Positions 55,606 to 64,000 of a stretch of 64,000 bases of DNA are shown here, in pieces. The DNA lies in assembly GCA_964557295.1 (NCBI GenBank), contig CAZKZP010000008.1, forward strand, positions 1-64,000. The letters are read 5' to 3'. Under the pieces are notes generated by a model that did not search any database, had not been told where the DNA came from, and worked only from the letters and a program-made list of their open reading frames with translations. A program made the position numbers and the translations under genes. The stretch's first letter is position 1. The number at the start of each line of letters is the position of its first letter. The DNA comes from JBFMHP01 sp964557295 (GTDB taxonomy: Bacteria; Pseudomonadota; Gammaproteobacteria; RBG-16-57-12).

Positions 55606-57474
55606 TTACAACTCATCGATTTGATGCCCGGTCAACGCCTGGCGGATGCCGTGATCCATGCGCCGCGCGGCGAATCCGGCCGTGTGTTGCTCCAGGTCGG
55701 TGGTCGCGGCCTTGAGCGCCGCAGGATCGCTTTGGGTCAGCGCCGCTTCCAGCCGGGCCATGGCCTGCTCGATCCGGCGGCGTTCGTCCTCGGCCAGCAA
55801 GGCACTGTCCTGCGCCAGCGCCGCGGTCACCCCCTCGATCAGGCGCTTGGCCTCGACCTGTTGCTCGCGCAGGCGCCGCTGCTCCATATCCTCGCGCGCA
55901 TGCTGCATGGAATCGCGCAACATCCGCTCGATCTCGTTCTCCGCCAGTCCGTAGGAGGGCTTGACCTCGACGCGGCTCGCCACGCCCGAGGTCTCCTCGC
56001 GCGCGGACACCGTCAGCAGCCCATCCGCATCCACTTGGAAGGTCACGCAAATCCGCGCCGCGCCCGCGACCATCGGCGGGATGCCGGTGAGATTGAAGCG
56101 CGCCAGGGAGCGACAATCGCTCACCAGTTCGCGCTCCCCCTGCACGACATGAATGCCCATAGCGGTTTGCCCGTCCTTGAAGGTGGTGAACTCCTGGGCG
56201 CGCGCCACTGGGATCGTGGTGTTGCGCGGGATGATCTTCTCCACCAGGCCGCCCATCACTTCCAGACCCAGCGAGAGCGGGATCACATCGAGCAACAGGG
56301 CCTGTTCGCCGGACTTGTTTCCGATCAGGATGTCGGCCTGCTGCGCGGCCCCGAGCGCGACGACCTTGTCGGGATCGATGTCGGAGAGCGGCGGCCGTCC
56401 GAAAAATTCCGCCACCTTCTCCCGCACCCGCGGCACGCGCGTCGAGCCGCCGACCAGCACCACCTGCTGGATGTCCCCGGGGGCGATCCCGGCATCGCGC
56501 AGGGCACGGCGGCAAGAGGTGATCGTCCTGGCGAGCAAGGGTTCGATCAGGGCGTTGAACTGATCACGGGTGATCTGGCCCTGCCAGTCGGCGCCAAAGG
56601 ATTGATCGAGCCGGATGGCGGCGTGTTCATGCTCGGTCAGCGATTCCTTGACTGCGCGCGCAATGGCCAGCACATGGCGCAATTGCGTGTGGGCGGCGTC
56701 ATCGCGGATGCCCGCCTGCTGCATGATCCACTCGGCGAGCAGATGATCGAAATCATCGCCGCCCAGGGCGGAATCCCCGCCGGTCGACAGGACCTCGAAC
56801 ACACCCTGGTGCATGCGCAGGATCGAGACATCGAAGGTGCCGCCGCCGAGATCGTAGACGACCACGACCCCTTCCTCGCCGCGATCCAGGCCATAGGCCA
56901 AGGCGGCGGCGGTCGGCTCATTGAGCAGGCGCAACACCTTCAGACCGGCCAGCGTGGCCGCGTCCTTGGTCGCTTGGCGCTGCGCATCGTCGAAATAGGC
57001 CGGCACGGTGATCACCGCGCCCTGCAATTCCCCGCCGAGTGCGTCCTCGGCGCGCACCTTCAGCACCTTGAGGATCTCCGCCGAGACCTCCACCGGACTG
57101 ACCTCCCCGGCCGCGGTCGCGAGCTTGGGCATGCCCGCATCCGCGGCGATGAAGTGATAGGGGCTGCGGCCGCCCAGCTGTTTCACGTCCTCGATCCCGC
57201 GACCCATCAGGCGCTTGACCGAGGCGATGGTGTTCAAGGGATCGCGCGCGGCGCCCGCCAAGGCGCGCTGACCCACGATCACCTCGCCGGAGGGCAGATA
57301 GCGCACCACCGAGGGCAGGAGATGCTGGCCCGCGTCATCGGGGAGGGTGACGGCCAGACCGCTGCGGACCGAGGCCACCAGCGAATTGGTGGTGCCGAGG
57401 TCGATGCCGACGGCCAAACGATGTTGGTGAGGCGCGGCTGATTGTCCCGGCTCACTGATTTGCAATAACGCCAT
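55606..57474 (-). CDS. hscA: Fe-S assembly chaperone HscA
   Basis: The 622-residue Hsp70 homologue has VGIDLGTTNSLVASV, VYDLGGGTFDVSIL, and a GGSTRVPRVREKV segment. The substrate-binding domain begins about residue 395 (LLLDVIPLSLGLEVMGG). It works with HscB on IscU, whose LPPVK motif is conserved here. Confidence 0.97.
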   Translation of the reverse strand: MALLQISEPGQSAAPHQHRLAVGIDLGTTNSLVASVRSGLAVTLPDDAGQHLLPSVVRYLPSGEVIVGQRALAGAARDPLNTIASVKRLMGRGIEDVKQLGGRSPYHFIAADAGMPKLATAAGEVSPVEVSAEILKVLKVRAEDALGGELQGAVITVPAYFDDAQRQATKDAATLAGLKVLRLLNEPTAAALAYGLDRGEEGVVVVYDLGGGTFDVSILRMHQGVFEVLSTGGDSALGGDDFDHLLAEWIMQQAGIRDDAAHTQLRHVLAIARAVKESLTEHEHAAIRLDQSFGADWQGQITRDQFNALIEPLLARTITSCRRALRDAGIAPGDIQQVVLVGGSTRVPRVREKVAEFFGRPPLSDIDPDKVVALGAAQQADILIGNKSGEQALLLDVIPLSLGLEVMGGLVEKIIPRNTTIPVARAQEFTTFKDGQTAMGIHVVQGERELVSDCRSLARFNLTGIPPMVAGAARICVTFQVDADGLLTVSAREETSGVASRVEVKPSYGLAENEIERMLRDSMQHAREDMEQRRLREQQVEAKRLIEGVTAALAQDSALLAEDERRRIEQAMARLEAALTQSDPAALKAATTDLEQHTAGFAARRMDHGIRQALTGHQIDEL

Positions 57475-57500
57475 GGTTTAATCCAATGTAGAAATCGTGC

Positions 57501-58022
57501 TCACAATCGCGCTTCGAGCGACTCGGCCTCTTCGGCCAGCTTGCGGATGAATTGCCACTTCACCACCGCCTCACTCGCCTGCTCAAGCTGGCCCGGCGCC
57601 GCGAAGGCGTCCAGCAACGTTTGCGCGCAGTTTTTTTCGAGCTGGCGGATATGTTTGAAAAGCGCGTCGAGCCGCGCGGGATTGCGCGCCCGCTCGATGG
57701 CCGCCAGCTCCTCGCGCAGTTCCATCTGTTCCATCAGAAACGCGGGATCGCGCACTTGGCGCTGCCCGGGATCGACCCCGTTGAGCCGCAACAAATACTG
57801 CGCCCGTTTGAGGTCATCACGCAAGGTGTGATAGGCATCGTTGATCAGCGTCGCATGCTGCTGGGCGAGACGCCGTTCCTGGTCGCTCGCGTGGGCGTAA
57901 CGGTCCGGATGGATTACCCGCTGCAAGTCACGGTAGCGGGCGCTGAGCGCCACCCCATCGAGTGGGAATTGGACAGGCAATTGAAAAAGTGCAAAAAAAT
58001 TCGTATCGAGCGGCTGCTTCAT
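57501..58022 (-). CDS. hscB: Fe-S assembly co-chaperone HscB
   Basis: The 173-residue product has an N-terminal J domain with HPD (VIHPDRYAHASD). A C-terminal three-helix region (FLMEQMELREELAAIERARN) binds IscU. It lies between iscA and hscA. Confidence 0.96.
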   Translation of the reverse strand: MKQPLDTNFFALFQLPVQFPLDGVALSARYRDLQRVIHPDRYAHASDQERRLAQQHATLINDAYHTLRDDLKRAQYLLRLNGVDPGQRQVRDPAFLMEQMELREELAAIERARNPARLDALFKHIRQLEKNCAQTLLDAFAAPGQLEQASEAVVKWQFIRKLAEEAESLEARL

Positions 58023-58040
58023 GAGGGATGCGCGGCCGTC

Positions 58041-58364
58041 TCAGACGGTGAAGCTTTCACCGCACCCGCAGGCCGCTTTGACGTTCGGGTTATTGAATTT
58101 GAAGCCTTCGTTCAGGCCTTCGCGCACGAAGTCGAGCTCGGTGCCGTCGAGATACAGCAGGCTTTTCCCGTCCACGACCACCTTCACGCCCTTGTCCTCG
58201 AAGACCTGATCCGAGGCATCGATCGCATCGGTGAATTCGAGCACATAGGCCATGCCGGAACAGCCGCTGGTCCTGACGCCCAGGCGCAGCCCGGCGCCTT
58301 TGCCGCGGTTCTCCAAGAACTTCTTGACGTGCTTGGCAGCCGATTCAGTGAGTGTAATCGCCAT
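58041..58364 (-). CDS. iscA: Fe-S carrier IscA
   Basis: The 107-residue A-type carrier has the three ligand cysteines, one in GCSGMAYVLEF and two in CGCGESF near the C-terminus. It delivers clusters to apo-proteins. Confidence 0.97.
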   Translation of the reverse strand: MAITLTESAAKHVKKFLENRGKGAGLRLGVRTSGCSGMAYVLEFTDAIDASDQVFEDKGVKVVVDGKSLLYLDGTELDFVREGLNEGFKFNNPNVKAACGCGESFTV

Positions 58365-58380
58365 AGAACACTACCTCCGT

Positions 58381-58764
58381 CTAGGGATTGCGTTTCTTTT
58401 TCAGATCCTCGATGGCCGCGCGAATCGCGTCTTCGGCCAGCACCGAGCAGTGGATCTTCACCGGCGGCAGCGCCAACTCCTCGGCGATCGCGGTGTTCTT
58501 GATCGTGGTGGCCTCGTCGAGGGTCTTGCCCTTGAGCCACTCGGTCACCAGTGAGCTCGACGCGATGGCCGAGCCGCAGCCGTAGGTCTTGAAGCACGCA
58601 TCCTCGATGACGCCCTGCGCGTTAACCTTGATCTGCAGCTTCATCACATCGCCGCAGGCGGGCGCCCCCACCATGCCGGTGCCGACGTTGGCATCATCCT
58701 TGTCGAATGAGCCGACGTTGCGCGGATTCTCGTAATGATCCAAAACCTTTTCACTGTATGCCAT
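58381..58764 (-). CDS. iscU: Fe-S scaffold IscU
   Basis: From ATG 58764 the product has 127 residues. Ligand cysteines lie in GAPACGDVMK, YGCGSAIASSS and KIHCSVLAEDAI. The HscA-binding LPPVK motif is present. It is the scaffold on which clusters are built with IscS. Confidence 0.98.
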   Translation of the reverse strand: MAYSEKVLDHYENPRNVGSFDKDDANVGTGMVGAPACGDVMKLQIKVNAQGVIEDACFKTYGCGSAIASSSLVTEWLKGKTLDEATTIKNTAIAEELALPPVKIHCSVLAEDAIRAAIEDLKKKRNP

Positions 58765-58784
58765 ATCCAATCACCTCGGGCCGC

Positions 58785-59999
58785 TTAGTGCGCCGCCCAT
58801 TTAACACTGTTCAAATCAATACCGTCTTTGTGCATCTCCCAGAGCGGGGACAGTTCGCGCAACTTGCTCAGCTTGTCGTGAATGAGGCGCAAGGCGTTCT
58901 CGATGTCCTCGGCAGTGGTGAAGCGGCCGAAAGAGAAGCGGATCGAGCTGTGCGCCAGCTCGTCGCTGCGCCCGATGGCGCGCAACACATACGACGGCTC
59001 CAGGCTGGCCGAGGTGCAGGCAGAACCAGAGGACACCGCCAGATTCTTCAGCGCCATCAGCAATGACTCGCCTTCCACGAAATTGAAACTGACATTCAGA
59101 TTATGCGGCACGCGCTGCTCCAGATCACCGTTGATGAACACCTCTTCGATATCCTGGATGCCGGCGAGGAAGCGGTCGCGCAAGGCGCGGATGCGCTTGG
59201 TCTCCTCGACCATCTCCTCGCGCGCGATACGGTAGGCCTCGCCCATGCCGACGATCTGGTGCACCGGCAAGGTGCCCGAGCGCATGCCGCGCTCATGACC
59301 GCCGCCGTGCATCTGCGCCTCGATGCGCACCCGCGGCTTGCGGCGCACGTACAAGGCGCCGATGCCCTTGGGACCGTAGATCTTGTGCGCCGAGAGCGAG
59401 AGCAGATCCACCTTCATCTTCTCCATGTCGATCGTGACCTTGCCGGCGCTCTGCGCGGCATCGACGTGAAAGATGATGCCGCGGCTGCGGCAGAGTTCGC
59501 CGATCGCAGCGATGTCCTGGATCACGCCGATTTCATTATTAACGTGCATGATCGACACCAGAATCGTGTCATCGCGCATCGCATGCGCCAGCGTGTCGAG
59601 GTCGATCAGGCCATTGGCCTGCGGACTCAGATACGTCACCTCGAAGCCTTCGCGCTCGAGCTGGCGGCAACTGTCCAACACTGCCTTGTGCTCGGTCTTG
59701 CAGGTGATGATGTGCTTGCCCTTGGTCTTGTAGAAGTGCGCCGCGCCCTTGATCGCCAGGTTGTCGGACTCGGTCGCGCCGGAGGTCCAGACGATCTCCT
59801 TGGGGTCGGCATTGATCAGCGCCGCCACCTGTTGACGCGCCCATTCGACCGCCTCTTCCGACTGCCAGCCATACACATGCGAGCGCGAGGCGGGATTGCC
59901 GAACTCGCCGTCCATCGTCAGGTAGCCCATCATCTTTTTCGCCACGCGTGGATCAACCGGAGTGGTCGCTGCGTAGTCGAGATAGATCGGTCGATTCAT
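58785..59999 (-). CDS. iscS: Cysteine desulfurase IscS
   Basis: The 404-residue PLP enzyme has YLDYAATTPVDPRV, PLP Lys in LSAHKIYGPKG, and the catalytic Cys loop SSGSACTSASLEPSYVLRA. The C-terminus (SPLWEMHKDGIDLNSVKWAAH) is the usual IscS end. It supplies sulfur to IscU. Confidence 0.97.
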   Translation of the reverse strand: MNRPIYLDYAATTPVDPRVAKKMMGYLTMDGEFGNPASRSHVYGWQSEEAVEWARQQVAALINADPKEIVWTSGATESDNLAIKGAAHFYKTKGKHIITCKTEHKAVLDSCRQLEREGFEVTYLSPQANGLIDLDTLAHAMRDDTILVSIMHVNNEIGVIQDIAAIGELCRSRGIIFHVDAAQSAGKVTIDMEKMKVDLLSLSAHKIYGPKGIGALYVRRKPRVRIEAQMHGGGHERGMRSGTLPVHQIVGMGEAYRIAREEMVEETKRIRALRDRFLAGIQDIEEVFINGDLEQRVPHNLNVSFNFVEGESLLMALKNLAVSSGSACTSASLEPSYVLRAIGRSDELAHSSIRFSFGRFTTAEDIENALRLIHDKLSKLRELSPLWEMHKDGIDLNSVKWAAH

Positions 60000-60040
60000 A
60001 AACAGTAGTACCTCAAAGCCATTTCATTGATCATTTATGG

Positions 60041-61198
60041 TCAAACAGGCAGGCAACTGCCCATTTGCCGGAAGATATCGACTTGCGCGCCCAGCGCGGC
60101 CAGAAAATCATCGACATCCTGCCCAGTGTTATCCTTCCCGAAGCTCACCCGGATCGCGCCTTGTGCGACCGCATCGGACAGCCCCATCGCGCGCAGCACA
60201 TGGCTGGGCTTGCCGCTGGCGGATTCACAGGCCGAACCGCTCGAAAGCGCGAATCCGGCCGCATCCAGATTCATCATCAGGGTCTCGCCGTCGATATTCT
60301 CCACGGCGAAAAAAATCGTATTTGGCAGACGCTGCGCGGCATGCGAGAACAACACCACGCCCGGCAACCGCTGCAATCCTTGCTCCAGGCCTTCCCGCAA
60401 CTGCAACAGCTGCGCCCGCCGCTCGGCGAGTTCCCGCTTGGCAAGCTCGGCGGCCTTGCCGAAGCCAACGATGGCCGCCACATTCTCGGTGCCCGCGCGC
60501 CGGCCCTTTTCCTGGCCGCCGCCGCACAGCATCGGACTCAGGTCGACGGCCTTGTCGATGATCAGCGCCCCGCAGCCTTTCGGACCATAGATCTTGTGGC
60601 TCGACAGGGTCATCAGGTGCACGCCCAGCGCCGGGAAGTCCACCTCCAGCTTGCCCAAGGCCTGCACGGCATCGGTGTGGAAGATCACACCCGCTGCGCG
60701 CGCCTGCCGCGCCAGTGACGCGATATCCTGTATCGCGCCGGTCTCGTTGTTGGCCAGCATGACCGAGACCAAGCGCGGTCGCCGGCGCAACGCGGCCTGA
60801 TACTCTTCCTGCTTCAGCATCCCTATGTGATCGACCGACAACAGGTCGACCGTCCATCCATGATTGGTTAGTTGCTTGGCCGGTTCCAGCAGCGAAGCAT
60901 GTTCAATCGCCGACACCGCCACCCGCCCGACACCCGAGGCAGGATTCAGCCCTGCCATAATCATATTGTTGGCCTCAGTACCGCCGCTGGTAAATACCAC
61001 TTGCGTAGGATGTGCGTTGACCAACTCGGCTACCCGTTCCCTGGCCTGATCGAGGGCAGCGCGCGCGTGGCGCCCGAGGACATGCTGGCTTGAGGCGTTG
61101 CCGTATTCCCGGGAGTAATACGGCATCATGGCCGCCGCGACGCGTTCATCGCAGGGCGTCGTGGCATTATGATCGAGGTACACCACCCGGCCAGCCAC
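60041..61198 (-). CDS. Second cysteine desulfurase (NifS/IscS family)
   Basis: The 385-residue product starts with GTG 61198; later GTG codons are possible. It has VYLDHNATTPCDERV, SHKIYGPKGCGALI, HTDAVQALG and SSGSACESASGKPSHVLRAMG. It is clearly paralogous to IscS but shorter at the C-terminus, lacking the IscS tail that contacts IscU. Its place between iscR and iscS is unusual. A NifS-like enzyme for another acceptor, or a backup desulfurase, is likely. Confidence 0.92.
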   Translation of the reverse strand: MAGRVVYLDHNATTPCDERVAAAMMPYYSREYGNASSQHVLGRHARAALDQARERVAELVNAHPTQVVFTSGGTEANNMIMAGLNPASGVGRVAVSAIEHASLLEPAKQLTNHGWTVDLLSVDHIGMLKQEEYQAALRRRPRLVSVMLANNETGAIQDIASLARQARAAGVIFHTDAVQALGKLEVDFPALGVHLMTLSSHKIYGPKGCGALIIDKAVDLSPMLCGGGQEKGRRAGTENVAAIVGFGKAAELAKRELAERRAQLLQLREGLEQGLQRLPGVVLFSHAAQRLPNTIFFAVENIDGETLMMNLDAAGFALSSGSACESASGKPSHVLRAMGLSDAVAQGAIRVSFGKDNTGQDVDDFLAALGAQVDIFRQMGSCLPV

Positions 61199-61211
61199 CG
61201 GCCTCTGCGCC

Positions 61212-61679
61212 TCAGACTATCGAAATCTCTTTCACACCGTGAACGGCCGCATTCTGCCGGATGGCGACCTGCTGGACACGCTGACGGCTCACCAAGTCGC
61301 CCAGCGAGATGCTGGCGAGGAAGCCCTGAATCTGCTGGCTGAGCTCTTCCCACAGCTCATGCGTGAGACAGGGGCCATCGCCACGGCAATTTTCCTTGCC
61401 TTCACACTTCATTACGTCCACGTATTCATCCACGGCGGTAATGACATCGGCCACGGCAATCTGATGGGAGTTGCGACTCAGGCGATAACCGCCGCCAGGT
61501 CCACGCGTGCTCAGCACCAGGCCTTGCTTACGCAAACGGGCGAAGAGTTGTTCCAAATACGACAGGGAGATCCCCTGCCGCTGAGAAATATCGGCCAGAG
61601 TAATGGGGCCCTGCTCGCCGTGGATGGCCAGATCCAGCATTGCAGTGACTGCGTAGCGACCCTTGGTTGTCAGTCTCAT
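61212..61679 (-). CDS. iscR: Fe-S-responsive regulator IscR
   Basis: The 155-residue Rrf2-family protein has a winged helix (MRLTTKGRYAVTAMLDLA, PITLADISQRQGIS, RGPGGGYRLS). The [2Fe-2S] ligands Cys92, Cys98 and Cys104 lie in KCEGKENCRGDGPC, with His107 four residues into the next segment. It represses its own operon when holo. The stop is 13 nt before the second desulfurase gene. Confidence 0.97.
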   Translation of the reverse strand: MRLTTKGRYAVTAMLDLAIHGEQGPITLADISQRQGISLSYLEQLFARLRKQGLVLSTRGPGGGYRLSRNSHQIAVADVITAVDEYVDVMKCEGKENCRGDGPCLTHELWEELSQQIQGFLASISLGDLVSRQRVQQVAIRQNAAVHGVKEISIV

Positions 61680-61712
61680 ACTCGATAGTCCTCTTGCTAA
61701 TTAATCCAGGAA

Positions 61713-61733
61713 AATATTCAGAAATTGAATATT
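61713..61733 (-). promoter_or_regulatory. Palindrome in iscR leader, possible operator
   Basis: AATATTCA-N5-TGAATATT is a perfect 8-bp inverted repeat lying between the candidate iscR promoter and its start codon. It does not match the Escherichia coli IscR type 1 consensus closely, so the binding protein is uncertain. Confidence 0.45.
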
Positions 61734-61771
61734 CTCTGCTAATCCCATACACTTATGCTTATAGTCAGTCT

Positions 61772-61799
61772 ATTATCCATACCTTAGCAAAACTGTCAA
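61772..61799 (-). promoter_or_regulatory. iscR operon promoter
   Basis: On the minus strand TTGACA, 16 bases and GATAAT form a good sigma70-type promoter about 93 nt upstream of iscR. Confidence 0.6.
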
Positions 61800-61834
61800 G
61801 ATTTAGATCAATAAAAACCTTCACCCAGAACGCA

Positions 61835-62596
61835 CTAATTCTCCGGCTTGTTTTCATTGATCTCGCAACCATCCAACGCGGGCAGCTTGACATCCGTCAC
61901 CTTGACCCCCGCCCGCTCCATCGCCTGATTCATCAGCTCGATCTTTTGATCCAAGGCATGGATATGATCCAACAAGCAGTTGATGGCGTGCGCCACGGGG
62001 TCCGGCATGTCCGCTGAGGTGCCGTAGGCATCGAAGCCCATTTTCTGGGCGATTTTCTGCCGAGTCTCGTCCTGTTCCTTGGACTTTTTGCTCACGATAC
62101 GGCCGGGGATGCCCACCACCGTCGCCCCGCCGGGCACGGGCTTGACCACCACCGCGTTCGAGCCGATGCGCGCGCCGTCGCCGATCTCGATCGGCCCGAG
62201 CACCTTGGCCCCGGCGCCGACGACGACATCATTACCCAGCGTGGGGTGACGTTTACCCTTCTGCCAGCTGGTGCCGCCCAGGGTGACGCCGTGATACAGG
62301 GTGCAATCATCCCCGATCTCCGCCGTCTCGCCGATCACCACCCCCATCCCGTGGTCGATGAAAAATCGCCGGCCGATCTTCGCGCCGGGATGGATCTCGA
62401 TGCCCGTCAGCCAGCGCGAGATCGTGGAAATGAACCGCGCCAGCCACTTGAAGCCGCGCTTCCACAGCCCGTGCGCTAGGCGGTGCATCTGCAGGGCGTG
62501 CAGCCCTGGATAGGTGGTGAGGACCTCAAAGACATTGCGCGCAGCCGGATCGCGCTCGAATACGCACTGGATATCTTCTCTCAATCGTTTAAACAT
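61835..62596 (-). CDS. cysE: Serine O-acetyltransferase CysE
   Basis: The 253-residue product has an N-terminal helical part (VFEVLTTYPGLHALQMHRLAHGLW) and left-handed beta-helix hexapeptides (DHGMGVVIGETAEIGDDCTLYHGVTLGG, VVVGAGAKVLGPIEIG). It ends with a helical C-tail that binds cysteine synthase in homologues. It makes O-acetylserine for cysteine synthesis, linking to the desulfurases. Confidence 0.95.
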   Translation of the reverse strand: MFKRLREDIQCVFERDPAARNVFEVLTTYPGLHALQMHRLAHGLWKRGFKWLARFISTISRWLTGIEIHPGAKIGRRFFIDHGMGVVIGETAEIGDDCTLYHGVTLGGTSWQKGKRHPTLGNDVVVGAGAKVLGPIEIGDGARIGSNAVVVKPVPGGATVVGIPGRIVSKKSKEQDETRQKIAQKMGFDAYGTSADMPDPVAHAINCLLDHIHALDQKIELMNQAMERAGVKVTDVKLPALDGCEINENKPEN

Positions 62597-62641
62597 GGGC
62601 TTGCCATTCTTGTTTGCATTTTTGAAGTCGATTAATCGATC

Positions 62642-63361
62642 TTATTTGTTTTTGATCGAGTTCTCCATCTCGGTCAGGATGCCGCGCAGGATGTTGATCT
62701 CCACCTTCTCCAGGCCAGTGCGGTTGAACAGCCGTCTGAGACGGCGCATGACCAACCGGGGATTCTCCGGGTCCATGAAACCGATCTTGACCAGCACCTG
62801 CTCGAAATGCCCGAACAGCCGCTCGATCTCATCCGATGTGGCCAGCGGGGCCTGCTCCGCCTGGGCGGGAGCCACGCCTTCCAGTGTCTGCATCCGCAAC
62901 TCGTAACACAGCACCTGCACGGCCGCCCCGACATTGAGCGAGCTGAAGTCGGGATTGCACGGAATATTCACCAGATAGTTGCAGCGATCCAGCTCCTCAT
63001 TGTGCAGGCCGGTCTGCTCCCGGCCAAACACGATGGCGATCTCCGACTCGGTCGGTTGCTGCGCGACCAAGGCGGCGCACTCGCGCGCATTGACCTGCGG
63101 CCAGGCGATGTAGCGGCGCCGGGCGCTGCTGCCGAACACCAGGCTGCATCCGGCGAGCGCCTCATCGAGCGTCGCGCAGACCTGCGCCCGCGCCAGGACA
63201 TCGTCGGCGCCGGAGGCGCGCGCCACGGCATCCTCGTGTGGAAATGCCTGCGGGTCCACCAGATAAAGCCGATCGAGTCCCATGTTTTTCATGGCCCGCG
63301 CCGCCGAACCGATATTCCCCGGATGCGAGGTGTTGACCAGTACGATTCTGATGTTCTGCAT
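62642..63361 (-). CDS. trmJ: tRNA (cytidine/uridine-2'-O)-methyltransferase TrmJ
   Basis: From ATG 63361 the product has 239 residues; a GTG eight codons upstream is possible. The SPOUT fold shows IVLVNTSHPGNIGSAARAMKNMG, AIVFGREQTGLHNEEL and IPCNPDFSSLNVGAAVQVL. It methylates position 32 in tRNAs. It precedes cysE and iscR in the usual gammaproteobacterial order. Confidence 0.95.
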   Translation of the reverse strand: MQNIRIVLVNTSHPGNIGSAARAMKNMGLDRLYLVDPQAFPHEDAVARASGADDVLARAQVCATLDEALAGCSLVFGSSARRRYIAWPQVNARECAALVAQQPTESEIAIVFGREQTGLHNEELDRCNYLVNIPCNPDFSSLNVGAAVQVLCYELRMQTLEGVAPAQAEQAPLATSDEIERLFGHFEQVLVKIGFMDPENPRLVMRRLRRLFNRTGLEKVEINILRGILTEMENSIKNK

Positions 63362-63452
63362 ATACCCAACCAAGGCCGCTGACACAAACTTGTCGGGATG
63401 ATAACAAAATTCCAGCCCGCGCTTGCGGCAAAACCTGCGCGGCGGATTTGAT

Positions 63453-63482
63453 TTGTCTCACGCGTAACTTGCCTGTTAGAAT
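63453..63482 (+). promoter_or_regulatory. suhB promoter
   Basis: TTGTCT, 18 bases and TAGAAT lie about 80 nt upstream of the suhB start in the divergent gap from trmJ. Confidence 0.55.
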
Positions 63483-63563
63483 GACGCCCCTTTTTCAGTC
63501 ACAGTTCATTCGGGCCAGTCACCACTGGCCCAAGCGACCGAGACCATAGACGGAAGTCCCTCG

Positions 63564-64000
63564 ATGAATCCGATGTTGAATATAGCCATCCGCGCCGCAC
63601 GCAAGGCCGGTGATGTCATCGCCCGCTCGCTCGACACGGTCGACCGCCTCGATGTGGTCAGCAAGTCGCGCAACGACTTCGTGAGCGAGGTCGATCAGCG
63701 CGCCGAACAGGAAATCATCTCGATCCTGCGCAAGGCTTTTCCTGACCACGCCATCCTGGCCGAGGAAAGCGGCAATCAAGCGGGCAACGACTATCAATGG
63801 ATCATCGATCCGCTCGACGGCACCACCAATTTTCTACATGGGTTCCCGCAATTCGCCGTCTCCATCGGCCTGCTGCACAAGGGGCGCATCGAGGTTGGGG
63901 TTGTGTATGATCCCCTGCGCCAGGAACTGTTCTGCGCCTCGCGCGGCAACGGCGCCATGCTCAACGACCGCCGCATCCGCGTGAGCGCCCGCAAGGGCCT
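63564..64000 (+). CDS. suhB: Inositol-1-monophosphatase SuhB (partial, cut by window end)
   Basis: ATG 63564 opens a frame of 145 codons to the window edge. It begins MNPMLNIAIRAARKAG, typical of SuhB. Metal-binding motifs are VSEVDQRAEQEI, LAEESG and the signature WIIDPLDGTTNFLHGFP. SuhB is also an rRNA antitermination factor. It faces away from trmJ, as in Escherichia coli. The C-terminal half lies outside the window. Confidence 0.97.
   Translation, partial: MNPMLNIAIRAARKAGDVIARSLDTVDRLDVVSKSRNDFVSEVDQRAEQEIISILRKAFPDHAILAEESGNQAGNDYQWIIDPLDGTTNFLHGFPQFAVSIGLLHKGRIEVGVVYDPLRQELFCASRGNGAMLNDRRIRVSARKG

Noticed and set aside
55621..57441. Long plus-strand open frame of about 606 codons
   Set aside because: Exact antisense shadow of hscA in GC-rich DNA; its translation has no family features.

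Overview
The window looks like a chromosomal piece of a gammaproteobacterium. The right third carries the gammaproteobacterial order suhB / trmJ-cysE-iscR-(second cysteine desulfurase)-iscS-iscU-iscA-hscB-hscA-fdx-iscX, then ndk-rlmN-pilF-rodZ-ispG-hisS-yfgM-bamB-der. Genus cannot be read from the sequence. A run of 10 N at 22887-22896 shows that this is a draft assembly. I see no tRNA, rRNA, CRISPR array, transposase or integrase.

Positions 1-10562 (minus strand) are a type VI secretion (T6SS) effector island. Reading downstream from hcp and a terminator it holds vgrG, a DUF6484 spike accessory, a Tae1-like amidase gene between two paralogous lipoprotein genes (probable immunity), a DUF2169 adaptor, a DUF4150 PAAR-like tip, a HEAT-repeat protein, a ketoacyl-synthase-like protein without catalytic residues, a DUF2235 (Tle1-like) lipase, and a DUF2931 protein cut by the window edge.

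Positions 10563-26260 (minus) encode Hcp, a proton-channel/TonB-like module (MotA/TolQ/ExbB, two ExbD/TolR, one AgmX/PglI C-domain protein), a 65-residue protein, a transmembrane Ser/Thr kinase with a periplasmic formylglycine-enzyme-like domain, a PP2C phosphatase, TagF, TssM, TssL, TssK (interrupted by the gap), TssJ and the FHA protein TagH. Divergently, 26819-35039 (plus) encodes TssA, TssB, two tandem TssC, TssE, TssF and TssG. After a hairpin-rich spacer come a small lipoprotein, ClpV, and an overlapping operon of three TPR proteins and a small secreted protein. All thirteen core T6SS components are present, plus a threonine-phosphorylation switch (kinase, phosphatase, FHA, TagF).

The most interesting features are the following. 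A D[K/R]TVF pentapeptide is shared by the TssL N-terminus, the kinase N-terminus and the kinase activation loop, which suggests a local phosphorylation code read by TagH. The kinase appears to be a natural fusion of PpkA-like and TagR-like functions. An Agl-Glt/TonB-like energised envelope machine is interleaved with the T6SS genes. Other points are the degenerate ketoacyl-synthase-like protein in the spike-loading island, the tandem TssC genes with two mutually exclusive hairpins in their spacer, and the amidase gene flanked by duplicated immunity-type genes.

Positions 43564-45819 hold an orphan GspE/PilB-type ATPase with an MshEN-type (c-di-GMP-binding family) domain and a further N-terminal extension. 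From 45906 to the end the genes are housekeeping: GTPase Der, outer-membrane assembly (BamB, YfgM), HisS, IspG, RodZ, PilF, RlmN, Ndk, Fe-S cluster assembly, CysE, TrmJ, and the start of SuhB on the plus strand.
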